A stretch of DNA of 9,885 nt from Alphaproteobacteria bacterium. GTDB lineage: Bacteria; Pseudomonadota; Alphaproteobacteria; Rhizobiales; Beijerinckiaceae. The position numbers and the translations under genes were made by a program. The stretch is from NCBI GenBank assembly GCA_009921785.1, contig RFXE01000053.1, positions 1-9,885 of the forward strand, read 5' to 3'. The notes beneath the pieces were generated by a model, which saw only the letters and a program-made list of their open reading frames with translations, was not told the origin of the DNA and did not search any database. This document shows positions 1 to 5,059 of this stretch, one piece after another. Positions within the stretch are counted from its first letter, which is position 1. Each line of letters begins with the position of its first letter.

Positions 1-77
1 ACATCGTAAAGAAGCGGATTACGGTCGCTTGATTGCGGCGATCGCTCTTTCAGAGCTATAAAAAATCTATAAAACAA
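1..77 (-). CDS. Possible cut start of a downstream gene (folB-like guess)
   Basis: On the minus strand one frame stays open from a TTG at 77-75, across the stop codon of the SDR gene, to the window edge. It would read MFYRFFIALKERSPPQSSDR, then NPLLYDV at the cut. No ATG lies in this frame. The NPLLYDV segment resembles the start of the first strand in alphaproteobacterial dihydroneopterin aldolases (FolB), and a FolB gene downstream of an SDR of this kind would make sense for folate synthesis, but this is inference from a few residues. Alternatively the next gene starts at the ATG at 4-2 in another frame, or there is no gene here. A TTG start overlapping the previous stop would suggest translational coupling. 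Confidence 0.22.
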   Translation of the reverse strand, partial: MFYRFFIALKERSPQSSDRNPLLYD

Positions 78-837
78 TATCGGGCGTTTTCCAGCCAATC
101 GCTTGGCCCGCATCAACCGGCAACAGCACGCCTGTTACACTTCGTGCAGACGCGAGATAAAGAACCGCTTGCGCAATATCCTCAGCATCGACCGAATGTT
201 GTAAGGGCACGCCTGCGGCTTCATGCAAGAAGCCCGCTTGCCCCTCATGCTGATTGGGTAATGTCGGCCCAGGGCCGATGGCATTCACGCGAATGCGAGG
301 CGCAAGCGCTTGCGCCATCGTTTGTGTTGCCGTGTGAAGAGCCGCCTTCGAGAGCGTATAGGTAAAATGTTGCGGCGTGAGCTTTAAAACGCGATGATCA
401 ACAATATTGATGATTGAAGGATCATTAGCCGATGCCATTTGTGAAAAATGACGCGCAAGATCAATCGGCGCCTTCAGATTGATCGCAAGATGGGCATCGA
501 GTGCGTTTTCGGAAAAATCGTCAAAAGAATCCGACTTAAAAACGGCGGCATTATTGACGAGTAGATCAAGCCTACCAAAACGCTCGCCGACACGCTTCAT
601 CAAGTCCGAACGCGACTGTGCATCCGTCAAATCGGCTTCAAAAAACGCCGCGACACCACCTGCCGCTTGAATTTCGGCGATGAGGGCATCAGCGTCCGGC
701 CCGGGCTGCCGCACATGGCAAGCCACGTGATAACCCGACGCGGCAAGTTTTTTTGTGATTGCTGCTCCGACACGGCGAGCCGCGCCGGTGACAAGCGCGC
801 ACTTTTGAGGCGAGGGAGAGCCGGAATGGACGGTCAT
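67..837 (-). CDS. SDR family oxidoreductase, pteridine reductase (PTR1/FolM)-like
   Basis: A 256-residue classical short-chain dehydrogenase/reductase, probably a cytoplasmic NADPH-dependent reductase of pterins or folates. Visible parts: the nucleotide-binding loop TGAARRVG at residues 17-24, with the Arg pattern (TGxxxRxG) of pteridine reductases; D69 at the end of strand 3; NNAA at 95-98; catalytic Y160 and K164 in YTLSK; and the NAIGPGP loop behind it. The usual catalytic Ser is absent; Asp147 stands 13 residues before the Tyr, the same spacing as the Asp/Tyr/Lys triad of Leishmania PTR1 (D181, Y194, K198). Start: the frame is open to 1008, but the upstream extension is Cys/Arg/Pro-rich and unlike SDRs. 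The ATG at 837 puts the Rossmann motif at residue 17, as usual, with a weak AGG six bases before it. Substrate is inferred; a general SDR is the alternative. Confidence 0.9.
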   Translation of the reverse strand: MTVHSGSPSPQKCALVTGAARRVGAAITKKLAASGYHVACHVRQPGPDADALIAEIQAAGGVAAFFEADLTDAQSRSDLMKRVGERFGRLDLLVNNAAVFKSDSFDDFSENALDAHLAINLKAPIDLARHFSQMASANDPSIINIVDHRVLKLTPQHFTYTLSKAALHTATQTMAQALAPRIRVNAIGPGPTLPNQHEGQAGFLHEAAGVPLQHSVDAEDIAQAVLYLASARSVTGVLLPVDAGQAIGWKTPDIVL

Positions 838-850
838 AGAAGGCCTAGGG

Positions 851-882
851 CAAAAGGGGCACCAAAAGGGGCGGCCCCCTTT
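851..882. promoter_or_regulatory. Tandem 10-mer repeat plus hairpin upstream of the SDR gene
   Basis: CAAAAGGGGC occurs twice, at 851-860 and 863-872, a 12-base period. The second copy runs into a perfect inverted repeat, AAAGGGG at 865-871 and CCCCTTT at 876-882, with a CGGC loop. This lies 14-45 bases before the SDR start codon on the minus strand, so it could be an operator or part of the leader RNA. The SDR and the first porin gene are divergent across 838-1040, so the site may affect either. Function is not known. Confidence 0.35.
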
Positions 883-1040
883 GTCGCATGATCTACACAC
901 GGATGAAACCGCCGATCGGTTTACCTTTTGTTGACCTTGTTTTGAGGCATCGCTTAGGGGCGCGACCGGAGATTGATAAAATTCGAACAGATGGCCGTGC
1001 ACCCGCACGCGCCGCGCTTTGTGTTTTTTGAGAGTTGATA

Positions 1041-1637
1041 ATGACCCGCCCGTATCACCGTCTCGGCATTATAATGGCTTTGGCCTTAAGCCTTAGCAGT
1101 TCTGCCTTCGCCGGTGGCCTCTTCTCGACCGATGGTGTGTCCAATTGGCAAGGCGGCTATGTCGGCGCTCATGGAGGGATTGGCTTGGGTACGGCTGGAT
1201 CGCTCACGACCGGCGGCACGCTTTACGGTGTGCATGGCGGAATGAACATCCAAAGTGGGTCATTCGTCGGCGGGCTCGAAGGTGAGTTTGACTCGTCCCA
1301 AGTGAAGAACAGCTCAACCAGCGAAAGCTTTACACAATCATGGATGGCATCAGGTCGTGGACGTGGCGGCTATGCCTTTGGAAATAATCTTGCCTATGGC
1401 ACATTCGGCCTCGGCATTAGCGGAACGAATTACACAAATGTGAATTCTACGGATGCCATCAAATATGGCATTGTCTATGGCGCAGGCCTTGAAACCTTTG
1501 TGATGCCGAATGTCACGTTGCGCGGTGAATTTATTCATTACGATCTTGCGGCATCCAATTATCTCGCCAATGGATCATCGGTTTCGCTCGATACGAAATC
1601 AAACTTACTGCGCTTTGGAATATCCTATAAATTCTGA
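1041..1637 (+). CDS. Small outer membrane beta-barrel protein (Omp25/Omp31-like)
   Basis: A 198-residue exported protein expected to form an eight-stranded barrel in the outer membrane. It has a signal peptide with basic residues in the first seven positions, a hydrophobic core (about 8-19) and a likely signal peptidase I site after SSAFA (residue 24). The mature protein opens with SNWQGGYVGAHGGIGLG, the first strand typical of the rhizobial Omp25/Omp31 family. Alternating Gly/aromatic strands follow, and it ends in FGISYKF, with the C-terminal Phe recognised by the BAM machinery. Start: a TTG at 1035 is in frame, but the ATG at 1041 is preceded by AGAG six bases away and gives a better signal peptide. 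It is followed by a second barrel gene in the same direction. Unlike that one, it lacks the charged/proline linker after the signal peptide. Role (structural, porin or stress) cannot be told. Confidence 0.88.
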   Translation: MTRPYHRLGIIMALALSLSSSAFAGGLFSTDGVSNWQGGYVGAHGGIGLGTAGSLTTGGTLYGVHGGMNIQSGSFVGGLEGEFDSSQVKNSSTSESFTQSWMASGRGRGGYAFGNNLAYGTFGLGISGTNYTNVNSTDAIKYGIVYGAGLETFVMPNVTLRGEFIHYDLAASNYLANGSSVSLDTKSNLLRFGISYKF

Positions 1638-1677
1638 CACTTACAGCGCATGACGCATGACAAGGCGAGCGTTGTTA

Positions 1678-1696
1678 AACGTTGATTAACGTTGAT
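1678..1696. repeat. Two AACGTTGAT direct repeats, 10-base period
   Basis: AACGTTGAT occurs at 1678-1686 and again at 1688-1696, one DNA helical turn apart. It lies between the two barrel genes, 179-197 bases before the second start. A period of 10 fits a protein binding twice on the same DNA face. The weaker inverted repeat CGGGG (1698-1702) / CCCCG (1716-1720) follows directly. This may be an operator or part of a promoter for the second porin gene; no regulator is identifiable. Confidence 0.35.
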
Positions 1697-1731
1697 CCGG
1701 GGAACCATAATTCTGCCCCGACATTGTCTCT

Positions 1732-1816
1732 TCTGATCATTGTCTTTCCACAAAAGAGTCCACTTCTTTCGAGAAATGGGTATGCCAACGTTGTTGTCTG
1801 ATCATCAGCATGATGA
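1732..1816. repeat. Repeated TCTGATCAT and a TCATCA/TGATGA inverted repeat
   Basis: TCTGATCAT occurs at 1732-1740 and 1797-1805, 65 bases apart. The second copy runs into a perfect inverted repeat, TCATCA (1802-1807) and TGATGA (1811-1816), with a GCA spacer. The region is non-coding, between the two porin genes, and probably lies in or near the promoter or 5' untranslated region of the second. It could be an operator pair or an RNA hairpin. Nothing in it identifies a known regulator. Confidence 0.3.
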
Positions 1817-1828
1817 CGAGACCGAGAG

Positions 1829-1866
1829 CCTCATGCTCATCGGGGTGTTAAGCCTATTATGAGGAG
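1829..1866 (+). promoter_or_regulatory. Leader hairpin that could mask the RBS of the second porin gene
   Basis: The ribosome binding site GAGGAG (1861-1866) is eight bases before the ATG at 1875, a strong site that fixes this start. CCTCAT (1829-1834) is a perfect complement of ATGAGG (1859-1864), and a second CTCAT at 1836-1840 can compete for part of the same bases. Pairing would hide the core of the ribosome site with a loop of about 24 bases. Enterobacterial porin mRNAs are commonly controlled at this point by small RNAs and Hfq; whether that holds here is inference. Confidence 0.35.
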
Positions 1867-1874
1867 CTTTATCC

Positions 1875-2510
1875 ATGTCAGTCCTTATTCGTCTGAGCCT
1901 TGCTACAGCATCGATTTTAGTGATTGGAGCGTCAGCTCATGCTGCTGATCTTCCGAGCAAGAAAGCCCCTGCGGCTCCTATCCCTGTCCAAAAAATATCA
2001 AACTGGACTGGCGTCTATGGCGGCCTAAATGCGGGCTTGGGCTTTGGCAGTTTCACCAAAGAAGGCAAGGATGTTTATGGCAACCCTACCGGCGGCACGC
2101 TTGGCGTGACAGGTGGTTATAATTACCAAATGCCCTCAAACTGGGTTGCCGGCATTGAAGCTGATCTATCTCTTGGCAATATCAAAGGTAGCAATACGGG
2201 CTCGAGCGAAGCGCGTTATCTCAATACATTTCGCGGCCGCCTCGGTTATGCTATGAACGAAACCATGCCTTACGTCACTGCCGGTTATGCGGGCGCCACG
2301 ACGCACGACTCCAATGGTGGATCAGACGTCGATAATTATCACAATGGCTACACGCTCGGCGGCGGTATTGAGACGGTTGTTACTGGACCTTGGACAGCGA
2401 AAGCCGAAGCGCTCTATATTCACCTTGAAGACAAAGATATTCCCTCAGGCGGCGGCTCATCGGGTGCCGATTGGGGCCTCGTGCGTGTTGGTTTAAATTA
2501 TCGCTTCTAA
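1875..2510 (+). CDS. Omp25/Omp31-family outer membrane beta-barrel protein
   Basis: A 211-residue exported barrel protein. The signal peptide ends at AHA (residue 23), and the mature N-terminus ADLPSKKAPAAP is the linker typical of rhizobial Omp25/Omp31/RopB proteins. The first strand follows (SNWTGVYGGLNAGLGFG), then WVAGIEADLSLG, a YLNTFRGRLGYA strand and MPYVTAGYAGA, ending in VRVGLNYRF with the terminal Phe expected for BAM-dependent insertion. The family gives abundant small outer membrane proteins in Brucella, Bartonella and rhizobia, with roles in envelope stability and sometimes haem or host interaction. None of these roles can be read here. It is a diverged neighbour of the barrel gene upstream, suggesting an old tandem duplication. 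The start is set by GAGGAG eight bases before the ATG. The gene ends 18 bases before a strong terminator. Confidence 0.93.
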   Translation: MSVLIRLSLATASILVIGASAHAADLPSKKAPAAPIPVQKISNWTGVYGGLNAGLGFGSFTKEGKDVYGNPTGGTLGVTGGYNYQMPSNWVAGIEADLSLGNIKGSNTGSSEARYLNTFRGRLGYAMNETMPYVTAGYAGATTHDSNGGSDVDNYHNGYTLGGGIETVVTGPWTAKAEALYIHLEDKDIPSGGGSSGADWGLVRVGLNYRF

Positions 2511-2528
2511 TCGACAATCAAGTCCAAA

Positions 2529-2569
2529 AAATAAATAGCCCGCTTCAATAAAAGGCGGGCTATTTATTT
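2529..2569. terminator. Strong bidirectional rho-independent terminator
   Basis: A perfect 15-base inverted repeat: arms 2529-2543 (AAATAAATAGCCCGC) and 2555-2569, with an 11-base loop. The GC-rich half of the stem is next to the loop, and the outer half gives a T-rich tail in both directions (TATTTATTT on plus; TATTTATTTTTT on minus). It lies between the second porin gene (stop at 2510) and the GST gene (minus strand, stop at 2583), so it can end transcription of both. Confidence 0.93.
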
Positions 2570-2582
2570 CAACCGGCATAAC

Positions 2583-3185
2583 TCAATGTGGCGCTGTCAA
2601 AGCAAATGAGGGAACGCGTGCCGCGAAATCATCAAGCCACGCCACAAGCCGCGGATGATTTTTGCGCCATGCACCTTCAAAACGAAAATCAAGATATCCC
2701 AACGCACATGCGAGAGACACCGTCCCGATATGGGAAACGGGACTCAAATGCGGCGGATGCGCTTCAAGAGCCGCAAGCCCGCGATCAACTTTTCCCGCTT
2801 GATGCGCGATCCATTTTGGCTCTCGGCGATCTTCCGCGCGGAAACGCATTTCATAGATCTGCAAAATTGCTGCATCCATGAGGCCGTCAGCCAATGACTG
2901 CATCACAAGGACATCATAACGATCATCGCCATGAGCAGGGATAAGCCGCCCGCCGCCTCCGAGGTGATCAATATACTCAACAATCACACGCGAGTCATAA
3001 AGCACCTTGCCATTATCAAGAATGAGTGTGGGAATCTTACCCAAAGGATTTTGCTGACGCAGATCATCTTCAGCATTTAAAGTGTCAGCGTTTACGATCT
3101 TGATGCGATCAATAACGCCCACAATATGAGCGGCCATTTTTACTTTACGACCAAAGGGTGACGCGGGTGCGGAACGCAAAATCAT
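2583..3185 (-). CDS. Glutathione S-transferase family protein
   Basis: A 200-residue cytosolic GST-fold protein. The thioredoxin-like N-terminal domain covers residues 1-78. It starts SAPASPFGRKVKM, where Ser9 is at the position of the catalytic Ser/Cys of bacterial GSTs. NPLGKIPTL carries the cis-proline (P52), and LYDSRVIVEYI holds the Asp64-Ser65 pair that binds the glutathione gamma-glutamyl group. A helical C-terminal domain follows (about 88-200), including the core helix around SLACALGYLDFRF; the N-capping box Asp usual in GSTs appears to be Cys here. Length is typical. Substrate cannot be predicted; conjugation, dehalogenation or a binding role are all possible. The start is supported by AGAGGA (3200-3195) nine bases ahead, which sits inside a hairpin. 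The gene is 97 bases downstream of rlmJ on the same strand, with a terminator-like element between them, so it may have its own promoter. Confidence 0.92.
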   Translation of the reverse strand: MILRSAPASPFGRKVKMAAHIVGVIDRIKIVNADTLNAEDDLRQQNPLGKIPTLILDNGKVLYDSRVIVEYIDHLGGGGRLIPAHGDDRYDVLVMQSLADGLMDAAILQIYEMRFRAEDRREPKWIAHQAGKVDRGLAALEAHPPHLSPVSHIGTVSLACALGYLDFRFEGAWRKNHPRLVAWLDDFAARVPSFALTAPH

Positions 3186-3195
3186 CTGTCAAAAT

Positions 3196-3238
3196 CCTCT
3201 GAAAAAAAACCTGAGCCTGTTTCAGAGGTTAACAGGTT
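3196..3238 (-). promoter_or_regulatory. Overlapping hairpins in GST leader; terminator-like stem with T8
   Basis: Read on the minus strand, AACCTG (3238-3233) pairs with CAGGTT (3213-3208), which runs into eight T residues (3209-3202), a weak rho-independent terminator. It may end the rlmJ transcript. The loop of that stem contains CCTCTGAAA (3228-3220), a perfect partner of TTTCAGAGG (3204-3196), which uses the same T-run and includes most of the GST ribosome site AGAGGA. A third pairing, CCTGTT (3236-3231) with AACAGG (3221-3216), overlaps both. The first two cannot form at once. Whether this is a regulated switch or only a terminator is not known. Confidence 0.5.
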
Positions 3239-3282
3239 GGCCATTAATCCGCCAGACCCCGAGGCTTTTGCATTATTATCAT

Positions 3283-4140
3283 TCAACCCGATTTTTCAGG
3301 CACGAGCCAATCACAATGGGCGCTATGCCCTTCACCGGCAGCAAGTATTTTATTGAGGAATTTGAGACAAAGCGTCATCTCATCTTTCAGATGCCAGGGC
3401 GGATTGATGACGAGAAGTCCAGACCCCGCAAGCCCCTCGCCTGATCGCTCACCGCGAACGCGTTGTTCGATTCGAAGAATTTTTGGAATCTCCAAGTTCA
3501 CCATCGCCCGATAAAACGCTTCAACCGGAAGACCCGCTTTGAGCGGATACCAAATCACATAAACACCGGTTGAAAATTTTCGATAGGCCTGACGAATAGC
3601 ATCAACCACCTGTTCGAATTCATCCCGCTCTTCATAAGGCGGGTCGATTAAAATCAATCCGCGCTTTTCCTTCGGCGGAACTAGCGCGTTGAGTGATTCA
3701 TAGCCATCACGTTCGAGTAATTTCGCGCGCCCATCAAAAGCAAAATTCTCTTTCGCACGCCGCGCATCTTCGGGGTGTTTTTCGACCAATATCAAACGGT
3801 CTTCGCCGCGCAACAGTCCGCGCGCAATTTCAGGCGAACCGGGATAAATAGACTCTCCATGGAACGCTCTCACGCGTTCAATCGCTTCGCGATATGGCGC
3901 GAGAAGTTTTTCAACATCAGGCGGCGGGTTAGCCGCCAACAGTCTTCCTACTCCGCCTTCCCATTCCCCTGTCCGGCCCGCCTCTTTAGACTTCAAGTCA
4001 TAAAAACCAAGGCCCGCATGCGTATCGATCACGCGAAACGGTGCGGGCTTTTCGCGGAGGTGAATGAGGCAGCGCGCCAAAACAATATGCTTCAAGACAT
4101 CGGCAAAATTTCCAGCATGAAACGCGTGGCGATAATTCAT
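3283..4140 (-). CDS. rlmJ: 23S rRNA (adenine(2030)-N(6))-methyltransferase RlmJ
   Basis: A 285-residue class I SAM-dependent methyltransferase (former DUF519) that methylates A2030 of 23S rRNA. The signature N-terminus MNYRHAFHAGNFADVLKH (residues 1-18) is nearly invariant in the family and includes the tail that closes over the active site. DTHAGLGFYDL (39-49) is the SAM-binding motif I region. LILIDPPYEE holds the catalytic DPPY at 166-169, matching D164 in Escherichia coli RlmJ. IWYPLK and the late GLLVINPPW segment are also conserved. Length matches the family (about 280). The start is fixed by the conserved N-terminus, though the ribosome site is weak (GAG about 10 bases ahead). It lies 56 bases after the RNase T2 gene, perhaps cotranscribed; no functional link is known beyond both acting on RNA. 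Confidence 0.97.
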   Translation of the reverse strand: MNYRHAFHAGNFADVLKHIVLARCLIHLREKPAPFRVIDTHAGLGFYDLKSKEAGRTGEWEGGVGRLLAANPPPDVEKLLAPYREAIERVRAFHGESIYPGSPEIARGLLRGEDRLILVEKHPEDARRAKENFAFDGRAKLLERDGYESLNALVPPKEKRGLILIDPPYEERDEFEQVVDAIRQAYRKFSTGVYVIWYPLKAGLPVEAFYRAMVNLEIPKILRIEQRVRGERSGEGLAGSGLLVINPPWHLKDEMTLCLKFLNKILAAGEGHSAHCDWLVPEKSG

Positions 4141-4196
4141 TTAATGGACTCAACCGGCAGATAAAAATTAAGTTATCCGCTCTCAGTCGAAACAAA

Positions 4197-4871
4197 TCAG
4201 GGCGCCGTCAGAATCGAAACCTGATCAGACCGACATCCCGCACGATCCACTTCGGGACAAGACCGGAACTCTTTGAGGTCCCTTGTGAAGCAGATCCGAA
4301 CTTCGCGCAACACCGCCTTGCGACATGATACACTTATCATCGAAGGCCGAAGCTTGGGGTTCGCCTCGATGAAGCGCTTTTCAATGTCAGCGGGCGCAAG
4401 CGTAGCCACCCCGCTTGACCCAAGCGAAGCAGGATCAAAAGCCGCTGGCAGCTTCACTTGATTGCGCGCCGCCGCCACGGTGTCGAGATAAAGATCCGGC
4501 TCAAGTCCTGAGCATGCCCCATGACGCCGCCATTCAGATGATGCGAGTTTTAGATCAGGGAAAAGTAGGGCCGCCTTTTCAAAACTCGCTTTCGGCAAAT
4601 CCTTCCGATCGGTCGGACAAGAGATCGGGTAACCCTTCTCATATTGCGGCCAGAGCCCATGAACGACGAAGCCCTTTGGCGCGCCCGCCGCGCATTGTTC
4701 TGGACTGCGCTTGGTGCCACCATCCGCGCAATAGGCGGGCGACCACGAAAGCGCCAAGACATAGAAATCAAATTGCCCCGGTTCAGCACCCGTCTTTGCA
4801 GCTTTCGTTTGCGCCATGCTCGGCGTGGCAAAGAGCAGAACAAAAAATACTGAAATCAAAAAGCGCTTCAT
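4197..4871 (-). CDS. RNase T2 family ribonuclease, periplasmic
   Basis: A 224-residue secreted endoribonuclease expected to cleave single-stranded RNA through 2',3'-cyclic phosphate intermediates. The signal peptide MKRFLISVFFVLLFATPSMA ends at residue 20. The core begins DFYVLALSWSPAYC (35-48). Active site CAS-I is FVVHGLWPQ (68-76, catalytic H71), and CAS-II is EWRRHGAC (113-120, with E113, H117 and C120). The usual CAS-II form is HEWxKHGTC, so His before Glu is Ser here and Lys is Arg. Several Cys (48, 60, 85, 120 and later) fit the disulfides of this family, which supports periplasmic folding. The frame continues to 4919, but the ATG at 4871 begins the signal peptide and has GAGGGG (4883-4878) six bases ahead. 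It is divergent from the 5-oxoprolinase gene and upstream of rlmJ. The family equivalent in enterobacteria is RNase I (rna). Confidence 0.95.
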   Translation of the reverse strand: MKRFLISVFFVLLFATPSMAQTKAAKTGAEPGQFDFYVLALSWSPAYCADGGTKRSPEQCAAGAPKGFVVHGLWPQYEKGYPISCPTDRKDLPKASFEKAALLFPDLKLASSEWRRHGACSGLEPDLYLDTVAAARNQVKLPAAFDPASLGSSGVATLAPADIEKRFIEANPKLRPSMISVSCRKAVLREVRICFTRDLKEFRSCPEVDRAGCRSDQVSILTAP

Positions 4872-4877
4872 AATCCG

Positions 4878-4883
4878 CCCCTC
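4878..4883 (-). promoter_or_regulatory. Ribosome binding site of the RNase T2 gene
   Basis: GAGGGG on the minus strand, within GAAGAGGGGC, six bases before the ATG at 4871-4869. This is the strongest ribosome site in the area and selects this start over the in-frame upstream starts to 4919, in agreement with the signal peptide. Confidence 0.75.
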
Positions 4884-4992
4884 TTCGTATTTTCTAACGA
4901 AATTGTCGTCCCTCAACACCTGAAATCGGACAGCCCATGGACAATTCGCACACTACCTTGCGATATCTCTAACTGATCAGGCCGTTGCTTGC

Positions 4993-5012
4993 CCCTGTCC
5001 CATCTGACAGGG
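4993..5012. promoter_or_regulatory. Perfect inverted repeat in divergent promoter region
   Basis: CCCTGTC (4993-4999) and GACAGGG (5006-5012) form a perfect 7-base inverted repeat with a 6-base spacer. It lies in the 188-base gap between the divergent RNase T2 (start 4871) and 5-oxoprolinase (start 5060) genes, 48 bases before the latter. A candidate -35 CTGACA (5004-5009) with TTTGAT at 5028-5033 (18-base spacing) would overlap the right arm, so a repressor bound here could block the 5-oxoprolinase promoter. It has no T-run, so a terminator is unlikely. TGATCA palindromes occur nearby. The regulator is unknown and the promoter call is weak. Confidence 0.4.
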
Positions 5013-5059
5013 TGACATAAGATCGGTTTTGATCACGGCATTTTTTTGGATTGATACCG

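Noticed and set aside
931..982. Promoter boxes TTGACC (931) and TAAAAT (977) for the first porin gene
   Set aside because: The two are not at proper spacing from each other and neither has a good partner; alphaproteobacterial promoters are too variable to call here.
838..1008. N-terminal extension of the SDR protein up to 1008
   Set aside because: The added 57 residues have no SDR similarity, are Cys/Arg/Pro-rich, and would overlap the divergent promoter region. The ATG at 837 gives the normal spacing to the Rossmann motif.
993..1013. Bulged hairpin with CGTGC/GCACG followed by a T-run, just upstream of the first porin gene
   Set aside because: The stem is short, interrupted and followed by mixed bases before the T-run; a terminator facing directly into a gene start is not convincing without expression data.
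1638..1874. A tRNA or other structured RNA gene in the gap between the porin genes
   Set aside because: No cloverleaf, no CCA end and no known RNA pattern; only short repeats and the leader pairing described above.
3775..4164. 129-residue plus-strand open frame across rlmJ
   Set aside because: Antisense to the conserved N-terminal part of rlmJ, with no recognisable family and no ribosome site.
4415..4873. 152-residue plus-strand open frame across the RNase T2 gene
   Set aside because: Antisense to a gene with clear active-site motifs and signal peptide; composition is Arg/Pro-rich with no domain.
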